From NCBI GenBank assembly GCA_963835085.1, contig CAWIED010000001.1, positions 3,038,001 through 3,102,000 on the forward strand: 64,000 nt of DNA, in the 5' to 3' direction. Positions within the stretch are counted from its first letter, which is position 1. Each line of letters opens with the position of its first letter. This document shows, one piece after another, positions 26,396-36,500 of the stretch. Source of the stretch: JBDIAG01 sp963835085. Lineage in GTDB: Bacteria; Actinomycetota; Actinomycetes; Actinomycetales; CAWJMD01. The translations under genes were made by a program, and so were the position numbers. Below the pieces are notes generated by a model that was given only the letters and a program-made list of their open reading frames with translations, made no database searches and was not told the DNA's origin.

Positions 26396-27148
26396 TCATG
26401 GGTTCCAGCGGGCTTTGAACTTGTCGATCCACTCAATGTTGGTTTGATCGCCTTGTCGTCGGTGTCTGATGGCAAGCTGCTGACCGGCCGGAAGTTGGAG
26501 GTCGAGGAAGTCGAGTATCTGCAGCGCCGTGGCTTCAGGGTCGGCAGCTAGTTGCTCGTAGGTTACTTCGTGAGGGCGTATGTGCTGCTCGGCGAACCAG
26601 CCGGTCCAGTCAGCTTCGAATCGTTCGATCGTGGTGACGAGCTGTTCGATCAGTTCCTCGTCGTAGTGCGGGTCCTCGGCGCCGGGCTCGATCGCCTCTC
26701 CTGGGTGCCAGAAATGGGTTTGGAGGGATTTCGCCCAGGACACAGCCTGGGCCACCGTGTCGATGCGGCGCAGGTGGACAAAGCGAAGTCGGCCGAAATG
26801 GCTGCTCAGCAGTTCCAGGTCGCTTGGTCGCGGTCGACCGGCGCTGGCGGCTTCGGCGGCGAGGTCAGCCAGCAACTCGGGCCGTGATTCAGCCATCAGC
26901 CGTCCGCCAAAGACCCCATTCTCGGTTCTACCCGCGGATAGAGCCGCGTCGACGTACGCCGAGTTAATTCGACCGCTCCCGGGTTGCCCGACGTTCCATC
27001 GGGTGGCGTAGTTGTGCAGCCCGCGCCGGTTGAAGAAGGACGCCGGGTGCCCGGCCACCCCGGATGACTCTAGGAGACCACACAGCAAGGTGCTACCTGA
27101 TCGTGGTGTGGCACACAGCATCCACGAGTCGATACTCAATCTGGTCAT
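26396..27148 (-). CDS. Stf0-type sulfotransferase
   Basis: 250 residues. The N-terminal CATPRSGSTLLCGLLESSG is the PAPS 5'-phosphosulfate loop of the Stf0 family, followed by GHPASFFN. RFVHLRRIDTVAQAVSWAKS is the 3'-phosphate-binding region. Length and motifs fit trehalose 2-sulfotransferase relatives, but the acceptor cannot be predicted. Base composition is less GC-rich than the core genes. It lies next to the recombinase scar, so it is probably cargo of the integrated element. Start ATG 27148. Confidence 0.85.
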   Translation of the reverse strand: MTRLSIDSWMLCATPRSGSTLLCGLLESSGVAGHPASFFNRRGLHNYATRWNVGQPGSGRINSAYVDAALSAGRTENGVFGGRLMAESRPELLADLAAEAASAGRPRPSDLELLSSHFGRLRFVHLRRIDTVAQAVSWAKSLQTHFWHPGEAIEPGAEDPHYDEELIEQLVTTIERFEADWTGWFAEQHIRPHEVTYEQLAADPEATALQILDFLDLQLPAGQQLAIRHRRQGDQTNIEWIDKFKARWNP

Positions 27149-27296
27149 TCAGGCACCATCGGCAAGCTCGTGGTCACCGCTCGTCTGTCGGATCTGATGC
27201 TTCACAGGACCTTCGTCTCTGGGTGATGTTGGCGGTGATCATATTGTCGAGGAGATCCATCATCTGCCGAGAGGAATCAATCGACCGCGTCGACAC

Positions 27297-27530
27297 TCAC
27301 ACCCATGCCCATCGCGCCGTCCTCACGCTCGACTGGTCAGGATAAGCGGGGACTGGAGTCGCGGCATAGGCCTTGGAGAACCACACAGCCAAGCCGGGAT
27401 GTCTGCGGCCGAGCATCCGGTGAATCTCGGCCGCGGCGCGCGGCGGGCTCTTCTGCACGGCTGCGAGCAGATCGACGCCTTTCAGATATGCCTGCTCGGT
27501 GAACCGTGACGCGATGAAAGTAGTCAGGGT
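27297..27530 (-). pseudogene. Possible decayed coding segment without a start codon
   Basis: A frame on the minus strand reads SRFTEQAYLKGVDLLAAVQK, then SPPRAAAEIHRMLGRRHPGL and AVWFSKAYAATPVPAYP before a stop at 27297. It looks protein-like but has no start and is closed upstream by TGA at 27533. I cannot assign a family. The rest of 27149-27859 shows no supportable gene. Confidence 0.3.
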
Positions 27531-27859
27531 TCACCGCGCTCATCCCATGCGCCGCGAGATCATCGATGAGCAGCGGTGCTTCACTTGCCGAACAACAGCA
27601 TCCGGGTCCGGCGCTTTGCTCGGAGTCGGAGGAGCGACCTGGGATCCTGGTCCCACGCGGAATCAAGGCGTTCCAGCCGACGAGTGGTGTTCAATTTGGG
27701 TACCTCGGAGACCATCCAAGTGTTCTTACGGAAACAGACGACATCACAAGGATGCGTGGTGTGCGTCGGTGAGTAGCTGCAGGCTGTCGCTCGGCTCGGC
27801 GCAGGCCGGGATCGCTCAGTACTGATCCTGTGCTTGTACGGACGCGTATCCGTATCGGG

Positions 27860-28459
27860 CTACGCCTCGCGGGCGCGCAGGGCGTGGCCCAGGAACATGT
27901 CGACTGCTTCGTCGACGAGGCTGGCCCATCGCTCACCGTCCGGGTCGTTGCTCACCTGCTGGTTCGTCAGACCCGCCAGTACTGCGGTCCACAGGTCGAG
28001 CGAAGCGGTCTCGGTGACGCCAGCGTCCACGAGCACTTTCGCGAAGTCGGACAGAACCTCCTGCGCGAGGGCGAAGGATTCGACTGACGGGACAAAGCCG
28101 GGAAGCACACGCTGGAAGAGCAGCTGCATGCGCGCGGGATCGGAGACAGCGAAGCCGAAGAAGCGGTGCGCGGCGTCACGTACCTTGGCGGTGGGGGTGA
28201 GGTCCTGTTCGGCCCATGCCCGGGTCTGGGTCAGCAGCTCCTGGTAGCCGTCGGCGAACAGCGCGTCGTAGATGGCGTCCTTGCTGGCGAAGTAGACATA
28301 GAGCGAGGGCGCTTGCATGCCGACGGCCGCGCCGAGGTCGCGCAGAGACCAGCCCGAGAGGCCGCGCGTTCGCGCAAGCTCCCACGCTGCGTCGAGGATC
28401 TCGCGGCGGGTGGCCACGTGGCGTTCCGCGCGTCGCTGTCCTGATCGTCCGCTGGCCAC
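27860..28459 (-). CDS. TetR/AcrR-family regulator
   Basis: 199 residues. N-terminal helix-turn-helix (ATRREILDAAWELARTRGLS, then LRDLGAAVGMQAPSLYVYFA) and a ligand-binding C-terminal domain. GTG start at 28459. Divergent from a DinB-like gene; the gap contains two related palindromes (28480-28494 and 28532-28548), the second covering the ribosome site of the neighbour, so it probably represses that gene and itself. Confidence 0.88.
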   Translation of the reverse strand: MASGRSGQRRAERHVATRREILDAAWELARTRGLSGWSLRDLGAAVGMQAPSLYVYFASKDAIYDALFADGYQELLTQTRAWAEQDLTPTAKVRDAAHRFFGFAVSDPARMQLLFQRVLPGFVPSVESFALAQEVLSDFAKVLVDAGVTETASLDLWTAVLAGLTNQQVSNDPDGERWASLVDEAVDMFLGHALRAREA

Positions 28460-28479
28460 AGCCCCAGACTAGCCGTTCG

Positions 28480-28548
28480 CCTAACGCTGTTCGGACTTTC
28501 CCTTGACATCGTGGGCCCGTGGGAGGAAGGTTCCTAACGACGTTAGGA
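28480..28548. promoter_or_regulatory. Two TetR-type operators and a -35 box in the divergent region
   Basis: A perfect 17-bp palindrome TCCTAACGACGTTAGGA at 28532-28548 runs into the ribosome site AGGAGA of the gene at 28556. An imperfect relative CCTAACGCTGTTCGG is at 28480-28494. TTGACA at 28503-28508 lies between them. Confidence 0.75.
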
Positions 28549-28555
28549 GAATCGA

Positions 28556-29338
28556 ATGAATACCGCTCCGGACCTTCCGCTGGTGGTCACCGATATCGTC
28601 CCCATCAGTCGGCGGTCCGATGCAGGTGAAGTCGCAACCGCCGCGTACGAGCAGCTGCTCGGGCTGCTGGGCTCGCTGGAGGGTCGCGACTGGGACGCAC
28701 AAACCGAGTGTCCGCGGTGGACCGTGGCCGATGTGGTGGGTCACCTCATCGGTGGCCGCAGCTTCTCCTCGTGGCGGGGGTTTGTTCGATATCAGATGTA
28801 CGGACTACGTCACCGCGGGGAGTTCGACGGCAACGCGATGTATGCTTGCAACGCCCGTGACGTGGCCAAAGCCGCCGAGCTGACGCCGATACAGCGGGTG
28901 CAGGCACTCACGCGCGATGCTCCCGCCATGGTGGCGGGCCGCATGCGGCTCGCCCCGGTGCTGAGCCTGGTCAACGCGTCTGTGGACCAGGGCGGCTCCA
29001 CTGCCGCTGGGATGCCCCGCAAGGTGAACGGTGGCCACCTCCTCGAGGTCATCCTCACGCGCGATGTGTGGTTGCACACCGTCGACATCGCGCGAGCGGT
29101 CGGGCGCGAGCCGGACGTGAGCGCACCGTTCAACAAACGTGTCATCGAGGATGTCGTCGCCGAGTGGGCAGGGCGTCACGCTCAGCCCTTCGAGTTGCGC
29201 CTGAGCGGACCGGCCGGGGGCACGTTCACCCATGGCGCCGGGGGAGAGCGTCTCAGCCTGGACGCAGTTGAGTTCACACGCGCGCTCTCGGGGCGGGCTC
29301 CGGGTGCCGGACTCCTCGCGACGCGCGTTCTCTTCTGA
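28556..29338 (+). CDS. Maleylpyruvate isomerase/DinB-like mycothiol-dependent family protein
   Basis: 260 residues. The N-terminal DinB-like bundle has TECPRWTVADVVGHLIGG and the second metal His in RDVWLHTVDIARAVGR. Such proteins often use mycothiol as cofactor. The C-terminal portion (FELRLSGPAGGTFTHGAGGE) is the SCP2-like domain seen in this family. Substrate unknown. Expression is likely controlled by the adjacent TetR protein through the palindrome at 28532-28548. Confidence 0.82.
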   Translation: MNTAPDLPLVVTDIVPISRRSDAGEVATAAYEQLLGLLGSLEGRDWDAQTECPRWTVADVVGHLIGGRSFSSWRGFVRYQMYGLRHRGEFDGNAMYACNARDVAKAAELTPIQRVQALTRDAPAMVAGRMRLAPVLSLVNASVDQGGSTAAGMPRKVNGGHLLEVILTRDVWLHTVDIARAVGREPDVSAPFNKRVIEDVVAEWAGRHAQPFELRLSGPAGGTFTHGAGGERLSLDAVEFTRALSGRAPGAGLLATRVLF

Positions 29339-29522
29339 GGCGGGTTATGTGGGTTGGTGTCGGCGCGCCTACTTGATCAAGAGGGTGCCTCTGCGGCATA
29401 GGAGCGGGTGTCTAGGACCGCTTAGGCTTTACTCATCGTTTCGAGCTTGGGGCGTTGACAGGCGTCTTCGGTGGGTTCGAGTGCAGGGGTCGTTCCCTCC
29501 CGGCACGAGGTGGTGAAGTGCG

Positions 29523-32400
29523 GTGACAAGTGTTGCGGCGAGACTGGGCCTGGAGCGGTTGTCGGCTGATGTGTCGTTCTGCGTTCTCGGTGTCGTCTCC
29601 GCATTCGACGCGACCGGCGGGTTGCTGCCGTTGGGTTCGAGCCGTCGCCGTGCTGTGCTCGCCGCGTTACTGCTGGATGCCGGCCGCTCGATCTCGGTTG
29701 ACCGGTTGGTCGACCTGCTATGGGACGAGACGGCTCCTGCGACAGCGGCAACAATGGTGCACACGGCGGTCGCGGGGCTGCGCCGGACTCTCGAGACGGG
29801 GCGTCGGGCCGGCGCGGCGCCACTGATCGTCACCCACCAAGGCGGCTATTCACTGAATGCTGATCCTCAGCAAGTCGACATGGTCCGCTTCGAGCACCTC
29901 CTGCTCCAGGGGCGTCAGCTGGTCGACGCGTCACCGTCGCTGTCCACGGCCGTGTTGACCAGCGCTTTGGCGCTGTGGCGGGGGCCGGCGTTCGGCGGGA
30001 TCGATCGTCCTTTCGCGCTCGGTCCCGCGGCGCGGCTCGACGAACTCCGAATCGATTGTGCGGAATCTCTGATGTCCGCAGAACTGGGCTTGGGCCGCCA
30101 CCACGACGTGGTTGCCGAGCTCGAATCGCTGGTCGCGCGCTATCCATTGCGCGAACGCCTAACCGCTCAACTCATTCTCGCGCAGTACCGCTGTGGTCGG
30201 CCCTCAGACGCGCTCGCGTCCTACCGGCGGCTGCGGCACGCCCTCGATGTCGAACTCGGCGTCGCACCCGGACCGGAACTGCAGGCTCTTGAGGTGGCGG
30301 TGTTGCGCCGCAGCGACGAGCTGGAGTTGACGTCACGGGTTGCGACCGGCCCGACGCTGCAAGGCTCGACGATCCCGGCGCCGATCAGCTCCTTCGTCGG
30401 ACGGTCGGACGAACTCGCGGAACTCTCCCGGTCTATCGGCGTGCACCGTTTGATCACCCTCACCGGCACAGGCGGAACCGGTAAGACCAGGCTCGCTTTG
30501 GAAGTGGCACGCAACCTGCTCGCGACCGGACGGGCAGTGGTGTTCCTCGTCGACCTGACGACGGTGACCAACCGGGAGTTGTTCGATGAGGCGCTGGCCG
30601 ACGCGCTCGGCATCCGCGCGCAGACCGGGCGCGCCCTGGCCACGACGATCGCCGCGGCACTGACCGGGCAAGACGTGGTGATCGTGCTCGACAACTGCGA
30701 GCACCTGCTTGAGAAATGCGCCACGTTCGTCCAGGCACTGCTCGCTGCGAGCCGTCAGATGCGGATACTGGCGACGAGCCGCGAGCCTCTCGGCGTACCG
30801 GGTGAACGGGTGCATCGCGTGCCACCACTCGAGTTGGTCGCCAGGGAGGAAGAGCCGGACCGCATCGCAGGATGTGAGGCGGTCCGCCTGTTCACCGACC
30901 GTGCGGCCGCCGCGCGCCCTGACTTCACCATCACGCCCGACGACGCCCAGCTGATTCTCGCAGTGTGCCGCCGCCTCGACGCTCTACCCCTGGCCATCGA
31001 ACTTGCCGCCGCCCGCGCGGCGTCGATGCCACTGGCCGACCTCGCCAACCTGCTGGTGGACCGATTCGACGTTCTCGACTTAGCCGTTCGTAGTGCCGAC
31101 CTGCGCCACCGCAGCCTGGCCGCGACGGTGGCGTGGAGTTATGACCTGCTCTCGGCGCAGGAGCGGGTGCTGTTCGCGCAGATTGGGGTCTTTCCCGCAA
31201 GCTTCGACCGGGACGCCGCAGCGGCGATAGCCGCGGAAAACGATCCGCATCACGGCAATGTCGCGATGACGCTGTCGAGACTGGTCAGCTGCAGTCTCGT
31301 CGGACTTGAGGACGGCCTCGGAGCGTCGACCCGGTATCGACTGTTGGAGACAACCCGCCAGTTCGGGCGGGAACGCTGGACCGATGCCGAACGGGCCGAT
31401 CTCGGCGAACGACACGCTCGGCACTACCTCGCGCTGGTACGAGCAGCCAAGCCGAATCTGTTCCGCGCCGGGTCACCCCCGGTGGCTGGCCCGGCTTCAC
31501 GGCGAGAACGACAACCTGCGGTCCGCGCTGGAATGGGCGTTCCAGCCCTCGGGTGATCGGCACGTCGGAGTGGAACTCGTGCAAGGCCTGTGGCACTACT
31601 GGGACCTGCGCGGCGCCCGGAGCGAAGGGCTGCACTGGGTACACGCCGGCCTGGACGTGGTCGGATCCGACCGACCGGCCGACCGCCTGCCGCTGCTGTC
31701 CGCGGCCGCCCTCTTGCACATCGGCCGCAGCGACTTCGAGGCCACCGAACGCCTGGCTGACGAGCAACGCGCGCTGGCCCGAGCCACCGGTGCGCGCGCG
31801 TGGGAAGGCAACGCGCTCGCCATGCTCGCGACGGTCGCTTGGGCCCGTGGACGGTTCGACCACTCACAACGGTTGTACGAAGACGCGATCGCCGCATCCC
31901 TCGACGGTGCGGATGTGTGGCGCGCCGCCATCGAAGAGGCACAGCTGGCCCGCCTGCACTGCGACCGCAACGAACCGGATGCCGCCAGGGCCGTCGCGCT
32001 GCAATCGCTGGCCCACGCCAGCGAGATAAGTGAGGAACTCGCCTGCGGACTGGCCGTGGACGTGCTCGCCTCGTTGGAGCACCGCTGGGGTGACCCATCC
32101 CAGGCACAAGTGTTGGTCGACGAAGCGCTGGCGCACTACCGGCTGGTCGGCTACGAAGAGGGTGAAGCCTCCGCGCTGCATCTGGCCGGCCGGATAGCAC
32201 TGGCCGCCGACGAATACCCGACGGCGTCCACGGCATTTGAGCGGTCGCTGCACCTGTGCCGGCGAATGGGGCATCGCGCCGGGGTCGCCGCGGCGTTGGA
32301 GGGCCTGGCGGCCGTCGCGCCCGATCACGAGACCGCGGCCCGGCTGTCCAGTGAAGCGACCGCGTTGCGGGTGCAGATCGGGATGCCGCTGCCCGCCTAG
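29523..32400 (+). pseudogene. AfsR/SARP-type regulator with NB-ARC and TPR domains, split by a one-base insertion
   Basis: First frame, 29523 to about 31475: a winged-helix domain (FCVLGVVSAFDATGG, SRRRAVLAALLLDAGR), a bacterial transcriptional activator domain, then an NB-ARC-like ATPase (LTGTGGTGKTRLA, VIVLDNCEHL). It reads KPNLFRAG and leaves homology at 31471-31475. The next frame resumes directly with HPRWLARLHGENDNLRSALE and continues through TPR-like helices to 32400. An extra T at 31473 accounts for the break. Joined, the protein would have about 958 residues. GTG 29523 has an AGGTGG site upstream. Sequencing error or genuine inactivation cannot be told apart. Confidence 0.85.
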
Positions 32401-32482
32401 TCGTCGCGATGACGATTAGCCGGCAGTTAGCCGGGCCACCGACGCTTGGCTGATCGGACACATGAGCAGGCGGGAGAGCCGC

Positions 32483-33826
32483 ATGACCGTGCAGCAGACC
32501 ACAGCAGGCCTTCGAGGCGACGTCCTGCGACCCGGCGACCGCGACTACGACTCCGCCCGAGCGGTGTTCAACGCGATGATCGATCGCAGGCCGCTGGCGA
32601 TCCTGCGATGTCATGATGCGGACGACGTCGCGCGAGGCATCGCATTCGCCCGTCGCCACGACCTTGTGCTCTCAGTCCGAGGGGGTGGCCACAACGTCGC
32701 GGGCAGCGCGGTGTGCGACGGCGGGATCATGCTCGACCTGTCCCCGATGAGGGGTCTGCAGGTCGATCCGGGGCGCCGTACCGTGACGGCCGGACCAGGG
32801 CTACTGCTCGGTGACCTCGATCGGGCGACGCAGAAACATGGACTGGCAGTGCCGTTCGGTGTGATGTCGAAGACCGGCATCGCCGGACTGACACTCGGCG
32901 GTGGTCTCGGCTGGCTGAACGGACGCTACGGGCTGGCGTGCGACAACCTCACCGGCGCCGAGGTGGTCACCGCCGACGGCGAGGTCCTGCAGGTCGACCG
33001 GGATGAGCACGCCGACCTGTTGTGGGGGTTGCGGGGAGGCGGCGGCAACTTCGGCGCCGTCACCTCGTTCACCTACGAGGCCCACCCGGTCGGCGCGGTG
33101 CTGGCCGGCGGGCTGTCGTACCCGCCGGCGATTGCCGCCGACGCGCTGCGCTTCCACGACCAGTTCGTCGCGGAGGCACCTGGCGATCTGACGACGTCGA
33201 TCTCGGTGGGATGCGATCCGTCGGGCGCACCGGTGTCGTCGATCGCGCTCTGCTGGTGCGGGCCGCTGGACGAGGGGGCCAGTGTGCTGCGGCCGCTTCG
33301 GGAGTTCGGACCCCCCATGCAGGACTCGATCGCGCCGATGTCATACGTCGCTCTCCAGAGTGCCCCCGATGCTTCGTTCCCGCTCGGCCGGCAGCATTAC
33401 TGGAAGTCTGGCTACCTGCGCCATCTCACCGACGCGGCGATCGACACGCTTCTGGAAATCGCGGCGGCCACCCCGCCGGGGGTGAGCGGCTTGGGAGGTC
33501 AGCGCCTGCACGGCGCGGCCAGCCAGGTCCCCGTCGACGCCACTGCGTTTCCGCACCGTGCCGACCAGTACGACATCGTCATCCTCGCCCAATGGACCAA
33601 TCCTGAGGACGCCGACCGGCACATCTCCTGGGCCCGCGACTCGTTCGCCGCGATCAGCCCGCACCTCGAGGACGCCGTGTACGTGAACAATCTCGGCACC
33701 GAGGGAGCCGACCGCGTACGGGCCGCATACGGGCCCAACCGTCAGCGCCTCGCCGAACTCAAGCGAAAATACGACCCCGCGAACGTCTTCCGGCTGAACC
33801 AGAACGTTGCGCCAGCGCCATCCTGA
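32483..33826 (+). CDS. FAD-linked oxidase, berberine-bridge type, probably bicovalent flavin
   Basis: 447 residues. PCMH FAD-binding domain with SVRGGGHNVAGSAVCDGG, whose His is the usual 8-alpha-histidyl attachment site. GRYGLACDNLTGAEVV supplies a Cys at the 6-S-cysteinyl position, so both covalent links may form. The BBE C-terminal motif is VYVNNLGTEG...YDPANVFRLNQN. Substrate unknown. I chose ATG 32483 because a GGGAG lies seven bases upstream; ATG 32462 is an alternative. It follows the AfsR-like regulator by 82 bp and may have been its target. Confidence 0.87.
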   Translation: MTVQQTTAGLRGDVLRPGDRDYDSARAVFNAMIDRRPLAILRCHDADDVARGIAFARRHDLVLSVRGGGHNVAGSAVCDGGIMLDLSPMRGLQVDPGRRTVTAGPGLLLGDLDRATQKHGLAVPFGVMSKTGIAGLTLGGGLGWLNGRYGLACDNLTGAEVVTADGEVLQVDRDEHADLLWGLRGGGGNFGAVTSFTYEAHPVGAVLAGGLSYPPAIAADALRFHDQFVAEAPGDLTTSISVGCDPSGAPVSSIALCWCGPLDEGASVLRPLREFGPPMQDSIAPMSYVALQSAPDASFPLGRQHYWKSGYLRHLTDAAIDTLLEIAAATPPGVSGLGGQRLHGAASQVPVDATAFPHRADQYDIVILAQWTNPEDADRHISWARDSFAAISPHLEDAVYVNNLGTEGADRVRAAYGPNRQRLAELKRKYDPANVFRLNQNVAPAPS

Positions 33827-33863
33827 CCCTCGTTGTCTCCATTCTTCGCGGGGTCAAGTCCTG

Positions 33864-35250
33864 GGATGTGGTGTATCGGTGTTCGTGTGATCTTTCGTGT
33901 CGTGGTCAGGCTGTGAGGGCTCGGAGGTCGGGTTCGATCACCTCCTCGATGGGTTCGCCGACGCGGCGTGCGGCGGCGAGGGCGTCGAGGCCGAGGTAGC
34001 GGCGCTGTTCGGCCCATTCGTCGTGCTGCTCGGCGAGGACGGCGCCGACGAGCCGGATGATCGCGTCTCGGTTGGGGAAGATCCCGACGACGTCGGTGCG
34101 GCGGCGGATCTCCCGGTTGAGTCGCTCGTTCGGGTTGTTCGACCAGACTTGCCGCCAGATGCTCTTCGGGAACGCGGTGAACGCGAGGATCTCCTCGCGT
34201 GCCGCCTCGAGGTGCTCGAACGACTTCGGGAGCTTGTGCTCAAGCGCGTCCAGGACGCGGTCGAACTGGGCGTGCACCGCGTCGGCGTCGGGCTGGTCGA
34301 ATACCGTCCCGAGCAGCGTCTTCACCCACGGCCAGGAGCTCTTCGGGGTCACGCTCATGAGATTCGCGGCGTAATGGGTCCGGCATCGCTGCCAGCTGCC
34401 GGCGACGGTCGCGCCAACCGCGGCGACAAGACCCGCGTGCGCGTCGGACGTGACGAGCTTGACGCCAGTCAGGCCGCGGGCGACGAGGTCGCGCCAGAAC
34501 GTGAGCCATCCGGCGCCGTCCTCGGTGCTGTTGACCTGCAACCCCAGGATCTCTCGGTAGCCGTCCGCGTTCACGCCCGTGGCGACCAGCACCGCCACCT
34601 TCACGACCCGGCCGCCCTCGCGGACCTTCATGGTGAGCGCGTCGGCGGCGACGAACGAGTACGGGCCGGCGTCCAGCGGCCGGGTGCGGAACGCGGTGAC
34701 CTGCTCGTCGAGGTCCCGCGCCATCTCCGACACCTGGCTCTTGCTGAGCCCGGTGATCCCGAGTGTCTTGACCAGGTCGTCCATCCGGCGGGTCGAGACG
34801 CCGAGGAGGTAGCTGGTCGCGACGACAGTGGTCAGCGCGGCCTCCGCGCGGCGCCGCCGCTCCAACAACCACTCCGGGAAGTACGTGCCCTGCCGCAGCT
34901 TCGGGATCTTCACATCGATGGTGCCGGCACGGGTGTCGAAATCGCGGTGCCGGTAGCCGTTGCGACGGTTCACCCGGCCGTCGCTGATCGTGCCGTAGGC
35001 GGCGCCGCAGACCTGGTCGACGTCCGCGGACAGCAACTGGTTGATGAACGTGCCGAGCATCTCCCGCAGCAGGTCCGGAGACGCTTGCGCAAGGTGGTCT
35101 TCGAGGAAACGGGAAGGGTCGATATCGTGGGGTGCGACGGTCATCGTCGGGTTCCTTTCGAGATGGATGTGAAGAGTTCTCTCGAAAGATCACACGGTGA
35201 CCGTCGCCTCATTCAGAGCGACGCGGTCACCACGATCCGTACACCACCTT
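33864..35250. mobile_element. IS256-family insertion sequence
   Basis: It carries one full-length transposase gene and ends with related termini: GTGGTGTA at 33868-33875 and its complement TACACCAC at 35240-35247. GTGATCTTTCG also appears just inside both ends. Exact ends and target duplication could not be fixed by eye. Length of about 1.39 kb is normal for the family. It lies between the FAD oxidase and the recombinase remnant. Confidence 0.85.
33906..35144 (-). CDS. IS256-family transposase (Mutator-type)
   Basis: 412 residues, apparently intact. DDE residues are Asp168 (FVAADALTMK), Asp234 (VTSDAHAGLV) and Glu340 (WSNNPNERLNREIRRRT). The N-terminal GAAYGTISDGRVNRRNGYRH motif is standard for IS256. 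Start ATG 35144 with an AAGGAA site upstream. The element may still be mobile. Confidence 0.95.
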   Translation of the reverse strand: MTVAPHDIDPSRFLEDHLAQASPDLLREMLGTFINQLLSADVDQVCGAAYGTISDGRVNRRNGYRHRDFDTRAGTIDVKIPKLRQGTYFPEWLLERRRRAEAALTTVVATSYLLGVSTRRMDDLVKTLGITGLSKSQVSEMARDLDEQVTAFRTRPLDAGPYSFVAADALTMKVREGGRVVKVAVLVATGVNADGYREILGLQVNSTEDGAGWLTFWRDLVARGLTGVKLVTSDAHAGLVAAVGATVAGSWQRCRTHYAANLMSVTPKSSWPWVKTLLGTVFDQPDADAVHAQFDRVLDALEHKLPKSFEHLEAAREEILAFTAFPKSIWRQVWSNNPNERLNREIRRRTDVVGIFPNRDAIIRLVGAVLAEQHDEWAEQRRYLGLDALAAARRVGEPIEEVIEPDLRALTA

Positions 35251-35339
35251 GCCGGACGCAACCCTTCGCGGACCATGTACGCGCGAGTTCGGCATGAGTC
35301 CAATCTGCAGCGACGGCCCCTGTCTACTCCCGTGGTGGA

Positions 35340-35990
35340 TCGGCACATTCGTCGCTGTTAGCCGGCCCGAGTGGCGAGCGTAGATCCGTAGAAGCTGTGT
35401 GGCTTGGTCGATGTGGGCGGCGGTCAGGCCTGGGTGGGGACGCCGTTGCGGCTGAGGATCTTGCCCTCAGTCCGGCGGTCGAGCTGGGAACTGGTCGGCC
35501 CGCTGGTAGACCGTGGCCCCGCCTGGTATTTGGCGACAAGTCTCTGAGTCTGGACGGTGTCGAGCTGACGGGCGGTGCCAGGTCTGGGCCGCTCTGGGGA
35601 CCGGTGTACCGGACTTCGGCAGCTTCTTCAGGAGCGCCTCCAGGGGCGCTGACCTGGGCTTTCGGATTGAAATAAGCCCGCTTCCCCGCGCAAGTTGAGG
35701 AATTCGAGACTTGCCCGTCTGATGGCGGGGCAGTTTCGCTTTCCGGACCGGGTTGTGCCGCAGCGGCCGTGTGGGCATGCACGAGGACGGTTGCGACGGA
35801 CTCTTCAGCGATGATGATGGTCTCTTCGCCCTCGATGATGATCCGCTTGAACAGGGCACGGTTGCGTATCTGACGTTCAGTGGGATCGCGCTCGGCGTAG
35901 AGAGCATCGAGATCGGTCAGGATGCCTGGGGAGCTGGTCGAGCCCGGTGCGGGCCTCGCGATAGGTGGTGGCAGCTCGTCCAGCAATGGC
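35340..35990 (-). pseudogene. Second serine-recombinase remnant (C-terminal region)
   Basis: One frame reads ILTDLDALYAERDPTERQIR, NRALFKRIIIEGEETII, then EESVATVLVHAH, like the end of a large serine recombinase coiled-coil domain. Further on RLRDLSPNTRR is followed in another frame by LVAKYQAGATVYQRADQF, resembling the C-terminal helix-turn-helix of such recombinases. Several frameshifts separate the pieces, and the catalytic domain is absent. It differs in sequence from the remnant beside the tRNA, so it is from another element. Confidence 0.6.
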
Positions 35991-36280
35991 ATCAACATCC
36001 TGGCCCGGGTCATCACCGATCCGCAGGAAGTGCACCTGTTCGGTCTACAGCCAAACCACACGGGCGTCCCGGCGTTCGCCGGAGAGGACGCGGCAGGATT
36101 CTTCGCCCGGCATCTGAGCTAGCCTCCGGCGGGCCCACCGTCCGTCCATCGCGCGGGTGGTGGGCCAGAGCGCAAGCACCGCCCCGGCCGCGTCGAACTG
36201 CGGCCACCAGCCCCATACCTACCGGTCGGGGCGACGCTCGACCGCAAGCCTCCATCAGTCCGGGAGGAGTCTCTGCCCTG
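35991..36280. other. Intergenic region downstream of the recombinase remnant
   Basis: No supported gene. The upstream part of the decayed recombinase may extend into it, but I could not recognise more domains. Confidence 0.4.
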
Positions 36281-36490
36281 CTACCCCGCGACTCGACTGT
36301 CAGTCATCGCATTCTCCTTCTCGGTCCTTCGGTCCATACCGCAATCCGGGTCCATCCATCCGATTGGACGGCTTTCGCGGACCCGCGTTGCCGTGAAGAC
36401 GGGGTCGAGCGCGAGGTAGCTGACCGTGTCCACCTCGCCGGTGGCCATGTCAGCACGAACCCCGATCGGGGCGTCCTGGTCCGTGCTCAT
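36281..36490 (-). CDS. Small hypothetical protein downstream of poxB
   Basis: 69 residues (begins MSTDQDAPIGVRADMATGEV). ATG 36490 lies ten bases after the poxB stop with a GGAAG ribosome site. No family recognised; no helix or signal peptide. Its position suggests co-transcription with poxB. It could be a chance frame. Confidence 0.4.
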   Translation of the reverse strand: MSTDQDAPIGVRADMATGEVDTVSYLALDPVFTATRVRESRPIGWMDPDCGMDRRTEKENAMTDSRVAG

Positions 36491-36500
36491 CCGCTTCCGC

